Assembly (NCBI GenBank): GCA_025458045.1
Contig: JALOTE010000007.1
Span: forward strand, 1-42,861
Origin: Rhizobiaceae bacterium
GTDB lineage: Bacteria; Pseudomonadota; Alphaproteobacteria; Rhizobiales; Rhizobiaceae
Direction: 5' to 3'
Length of the DNA: 42,861 nt
Numbering within the stretch: position 1 is the stretch's first letter; each line of letters opens with the position of its first letter. Shown in pieces: positions 39,847 through 42,861 of this stretch. Below the pieces are notes generated by a model. The model worked only from the letters and a program-made list of their open reading frames with translations, ran no database searches and was not told the DNA's origin. The position numbers and the translations under genes are program-made.

Positions 39847-40001
39847 CCGGCGCGACGGCATGCGCGAGGGCAGGTGCGAGGGCCAACAGGGATGCGAAAG
39901 AAGGTGTCTGCAAATTCGTCATCGGCAGCGCCTTTTCAAACGCCTGTCACCATTCTTATATCCGGTGCATATGTGCCGCAGTGCGCGAGGGGAGCAACAT
40001 C

Positions 40002-41090
40002 ATGGCCAGCCTGCAAAACTTTGATGCGGAAATCGCCAAGGCCAAGGACACGGTCAGCGAGATGGCCAAGCGCATCGAGCAATCGGGCGCGGTTCTCGAC
40101 ACGCTGGCAAAGGCCGACAAGGCGGTCGGCTCGGCGGATTTCAACATCGAGACCGCCCGCATCGAGGATGTGCTGCGCCAGCAGAAGGTGATGGAAACCA
40201 ACATCGCCGACCTCATCATCGGGCTGGAGGACGCGACCAATGTGTTCGGCTCCGAATTCGAATCGATGAAGGGCTTCACCGCGTGGGAAAACTTCATCGG
40301 CATCTTCTCGAAGGCACGTGCCCAACGGATGCGGTCGGACCGCGTGCGCAACATGTCGCTTGCAGGCAACCTTCAGGAATTGCTGTCGAAATCCAACACG
40401 ATCACCGGTATCCTGAAAGACCAGAAAGCCATTTTGGAGGCCCGTTACAAGACCTCGGAAGAAAGCCTGCGCCGTGTCATCGAGCGCCGCAAGGATGCGA
40501 TGGCGCGCCTTGAGGCGACCCAGAAGACCATCAACGACCTCAATCCGGCTTTGCTCGACATCGAAAACAAGATCGCCGCTTCGACGAACCAGAAGGAGCG
40601 CGCCGACCTCGAAGCGACGCGCACCCAGATGGCGACGCAATACAACGAGGCGCAGGCCAAAGAGCAGGAACTGCTCGCCGAAAGCCAGACACTGGAACGC
40701 TACACCTCCATGTTCCAGACCTTCGTCGATTCGCTCAACAACCAGTTGGCCGCCCAGCAAACACTGATCAACAAGCTGACCATCGACACCGAGCAGCGCA
40801 TCGTTCTCTACAAGGCGCTGGAGGATTCGTTGAAAACCGCAGCCCAGCAGGATGTCGCCCACAAGATCAACACGCTCGGCGACAAGGTGGACACCGCCGC
40901 CGAGGAGACCATGGCCGGCATCGGTGCCGCCGCGCAAAAGCACATCGGCGACCTTTTGGAACTGCACGAAAAGGGCATGGTCGCTTCCGCCGAGATCCAG
41001 CGCCGCAAGAAACTGGCCGATGATGCCTTCGCCCGCCGCTTCGGCGAGGTGCTCGCCAAGCACAACAGCGCCAATTATGTGAAGTCGTGA
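40002..41090 (+). CDS. Coiled-coil protein, function unknown
   Basis: 362 residues from the ATG at 40002 (GAGGGGAG seven bases before). Nearly all helical with long heptad stretches: ASLQNFDAEIAKAKDTVSEM at the start, DVLRQQKVMETNIADLIIGL, KARAQRMRSDRVRNMSLAGN, LARRYKT-like central segment EARYKTSEESLRRVIERRKD, and KTAAQQDVAHKINTLGDKVD near the end. No membrane helix or signal peptide. It resembles TelA-type toxic-anion-resistance proteins in overall design, but I do not see that family's signature, so I leave it unnamed. It is followed after 44 bp by an unknown gene in the same direction, suggesting a shared operon. Confidence 0.82.
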   Translation: MASLQNFDAEIAKAKDTVSEMAKRIEQSGAVLDTLAKADKAVGSADFNIETARIEDVLRQQKVMETNIADLIIGLEDATNVFGSEFESMKGFTAWENFIGIFSKARAQRMRSDRVRNMSLAGNLQELLSKSNTITGILKDQKAILEARYKTSEESLRRVIERRKDAMARLEATQKTINDLNPALLDIENKIAASTNQKERADLEATRTQMATQYNEAQAKEQELLAESQTLERYTSMFQTFVDSLNNQLAAQQTLINKLTIDTEQRIVLYKALEDSLKTAAQQDVAHKINTLGDKVDTAAEETMAGIGAAAQKHIGDLLELHEKGMVASAEIQRRKKLADDAFARRFGEVLAKHNSANYVKS

Positions 41091-41134
41091 AGGCGGCGCG
41101 CGGCATTGGCGCAGGCCCGTCATGAGTTTCGGCG

Positions 41135-42283
41135 ATGAGTGACCCGACGCAGACGGCCGCGCGCTATCTCAAGGCGCTGCGCTCGGCCCTCTCCGGCACG
41201 GCGGTGTTCTTTTCGACACCGCAGCCGAGGCTGGAGGGCCATGATCTCAACGCTGAAGCGGTGACGCCCCTTCTGACACGGCTCGGCAATGCGCTCGCCG
41301 CGTTTGAAAACAGGCTCGCCTTTTCGGCAAGCTTCCGGGTGGCACAGGCTGACTCCGGCTTTCCGGCCTTCCAGCACATTCTCGAATTGCAAAACGATCG
41401 CGCTCGGGCCGCCGGCAGGCTTGGCCAATTGCCGGACGCACAGGCGCTGCGCGCCGAGATGGCCAACCACATCCTGACACGAAAGACATTTCCAACCGAA
41501 CTGAAGGCTGATCTAGCCGAGAGGCTCTACCTCGAAGGCATCAAGGATGGTGCATTTCCCTCCGGCCTTGACCTGCCGGACACCATCCGGCTTGGCGTCA
41601 ACGCGGACACCATGCGCCCGCGCGTGATCGTCCGCTGGAGCGCCTATGACGGGGTTGCCAATCTGCCGATGGCCTATCTGGCGACAATCGAGGATTCCAC
41701 TGACAATGTGATGCGCGACCTTGTGCGCAAGGATGGCACGCTGAACCCGAAGGCCGGCGTGAAGTTGCCGGTCGCGGGCCTGCTCAACCCGGACTTGGCG
41801 CGCAGCTTCGATGCGTTTGCGGAAAAGAACGCGTCCTATTCGCTGTCGCCAGTCACGATCGCCACCAATCTTGACCGGGATTTCGCGACATTGCACCCGA
41901 AGCTGGTGCGCCGCATCGTGCTCGGCCCATTCTGGACGGTGGGTGTCACGCGCAACAATGCCACCGTCTCCGACATCCTGTCGCGCATCCGCAAGCCGGA
42001 AAACGCCTGGCTGATGACGTGGACCGTGCAGGACATCGCCTCGAAGCGTGAAATCCCCGAGGTGAAGGGGTTCTTTTCCAGCGAGCCCGCCAAACAGGAA
42101 TTCCACATCGAGACCGCAGATCTCGAAGCCGCGCAGATGGGCGTTTCAGCCTATGAGAAACACGCGCTGGTGCCGCATGAGGCCTATCAGGCGCTGTGGG
42201 CCTCAGGCGAGGCGCGCAAGGTGTTTGACGGCTACAAGGTGCACATCATCGCGGCCAACGGCACGGTGACGAGCGATGCGTGA
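41135..42283 (+). CDS. Hypothetical protein, 382 residues
   Basis: I do not recognise the family. The N-terminal 130 residues look helical (AARYLKALRSALSGTAVFFS, TRLGNALAAFENRLAFSASF); the rest is alpha/beta with aromatic-rich strands (RPRVIVRWSAYDGVANLPMA, RIVLGPFWTVGVTRNNATV, AWLMTWTVQDIASKREIPEV). No signal peptide or membrane helix is obvious. Start: ATG at 41135; a six-codon frame at 41122-41142 overlaps it and is probably meaningless. It lies 44 bp after the coiled-coil gene and is followed by a palindrome with 18-bp arms. Codon composition is like its neighbours. A cytoplasmic partner of the coiled-coil protein is a guess from position only. Confidence 0.8.
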   Translation: MSDPTQTAARYLKALRSALSGTAVFFSTPQPRLEGHDLNAEAVTPLLTRLGNALAAFENRLAFSASFRVAQADSGFPAFQHILELQNDRARAAGRLGQLPDAQALRAEMANHILTRKTFPTELKADLAERLYLEGIKDGAFPSGLDLPDTIRLGVNADTMRPRVIVRWSAYDGVANLPMAYLATIEDSTDNVMRDLVRKDGTLNPKAGVKLPVAGLLNPDLARSFDAFAEKNASYSLSPVTIATNLDRDFATLHPKLVRRIVLGPFWTVGVTRNNATVSDILSRIRKPENAWLMTWTVQDIASKREIPEVKGFFSSEPAKQEFHIETADLEAAQMGVSAYEKHALVPHEAYQALWASGEARKVFDGYKVHIIAANGTVTSDA

Positions 42284-42295
42284 GGTTGTCTCAAT

Positions 42296-42350
42296 CCTTC
42301 GTCCTTCGAGGCTCGCCGCGCCGGCGCGAGCCAGCCTCGAAGGACGAAGG
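42296..42350. repeat. Palindromic repeat with perfect 18-bp arms
   Basis: CCTTCGTCCTTCGAGGCT (42296-42313) is the exact reverse complement of 42333-42350, around a GC-rich 19-base centre (with CGCGCCGGCGCG). It belongs to the same family as the repeats at 15399 and 37926. It starts 13 bp after the stop of the 382-residue gene and can form a hairpin in the transcript. Confidence 0.95.
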
Positions 42351-42420
42351 AACACCGTGCGCGACGGACGACGTTGAGAACAGCACTTCGATCAACAGAA
42401 GCAAGCCCGGGACGGCGGCC

Positions 42421-42861
42421 ATGACCGACACAAGCCTGATCCGAATCGACGAGGCCGCCATCGCCAAGCATCAGGCGAGCGCGCAGGCGCTGGTGACGAA
42501 GTTCAGCGTCATGGATGCCGATACCGGACAATCGGCGACCGAGATCGCCGGAACAGGGCGGCGTTTCGTCAATCCGGTATCGGCTGGCGGATTGCGCCGC
42601 GCGCGCGAGGTGGAACTGGCCAAGACAGTCGCGGCCGTCACACCGGGCGAAGGCATGCTGACGCCGCGCCAGCACGGGCTGCTTTACGCAGTGCGCCGGG
42701 CTGCAGGGATCGGCCTTGCGACAGCCGACAACTTTGCGGCGGCAAGCGGGCTGGATGCGCTTTTGGCATCCAACGCCCGGGCCGCGCTTTCCGGCGCGGA
42801 TGCCGACCGGTTGCGCAGCCTGAATGCCGCGGCCGCGCAAGCCGCGATGTTTTCGGCGGCC
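42421..42861 (+). CDS. Hypothetical protein, 5' part, cut by window end
   Basis: An open frame of 147 codons runs from the ATG at 42421 to the window edge without a stop. The start reads MTDTSLIRIDEAAIAKHQAS, and the sequence is mostly helical and Ala-rich (GLRRAREVELAKTVAAVTPG, RQHGLLYAVRRAAGIGLATA). I recognise no family. GC-rich third positions and lack of stops support a real gene. It is likely the third member of the rightward set with the coiled-coil and 382-residue proteins, although a palindrome separates it from the latter by 137 bp from stop to start. A leftward frame over the same bases (to 42232) is its shadow. Confidence 0.7.
   Translation, partial: MTDTSLIRIDEAAIAKHQASAQALVTKFSVMDADTGQSATEIAGTGRRFVNPVSAGGLRRAREVELAKTVAAVTPGEGMLTPRQHGLLYAVRRAAGIGLATADNFAAASGLDALLASNARAALSGADADRLRSLNAAAAQAAMFSAA

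Noticed and set aside
40002-41090. Naming the coiled-coil protein TelA (tellurite/toxic anion resistance)
   Set aside because: Only the overall helical design is similar; I could not see the TelA C-terminal signature or the usual XpaC-like neighbour.

Overview
The window is GC-rich, gene-dense DNA from an alphaproteobacterium, most likely of the order Hyphomicrobiales (Rhizobiales). The evidence is a fused trpE(G) gene behind a three-tryptophan leader peptide, a ctrA-chpT-eipA-sciP cell-cycle neighbourhood, a complete choline importer of the ChoXWV type, and small intergenic palindromes of the rhizobial kind. It also carries bacteriochlorophyll genes (bchI, bchD, bchO), so the organism is probably an anoxygenic phototroph. 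I cannot name the genus from sequence alone.

Positions 1-13.4 kb: the 3' end of hemF. A left-facing trio follows (DUF1285 protein, CoA-type Nudix hydrolase, CCA-adding enzyme). Divergent from it is a tightly overlapping four-gene operon: MoxR AAA+ ATPase, DUF58 protein, a large BatA/DUF4159 membrane protein and a VWA-like membrane protein. Small housekeeping genes come next (GNAT, Nudix, metallophosphoesterase, a membrane protein and an alpha/beta hydrolase).

Positions 13.4-20.6 kb: two amino-acid biosynthesis genes, each behind a readable attenuator. leuA has a Leu-rich 35-residue leader. trpE(G) has a 15-residue leader with Trp-Trp-Trp, followed by mutually exclusive antiterminator and terminator hairpins. 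Between them lie a tandem array of palindromic repeats, trkH and a CDF metal transporter.

Positions 20.6-27.7 kb: a compact photosynthesis locus. bchI-bchD-bchO (magnesium chelatase subunits and accessory hydrolase) run left. A dxs gene and a B12-domain protein of the AerR/PpaA type run right. The shared intergenic region holds three exact TGT-N12-ACA palindromes, the binding pattern of the redox/light repressor PpsR/CrtJ. The first two are 8 bp apart and the first extends to TGTC-N10-GACA. This ties isoprenoid precursor supply and Mg-chelatase to one regulatory input, next to a likely antirepressor-like protein.

Positions 27.7-34.6 kb: an elongator tRNA-Met, then a CtrA-centred cell-cycle module: sciP, a DUF4406 gene divergent from a DeoR regulator, fliJ, ctrA, a receiver protein lacking the phospho-acceptor Asp, chpT, eipA (DUF1134), and a coiled-coil membrane protein. 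CtrA-like half-site pairs lie before sciP, ctrA/fliJ and chpT/eipA. Four GANTC (CcrM) sites cluster before ctrA.

Positions 34.6-42.9 kb: a left-facing operon choX-choW-choV-PNPOx-SpoU methyltransferase, with a palindromic repeat between choX and choW. Thymidine kinase and three rightward genes of unknown function follow (a coiled-coil protein, a 382-residue protein, and one cut by the window end), with a strong palindrome between the last two.

No CRISPR array, rRNA, integrase or insertion sequence is visible.
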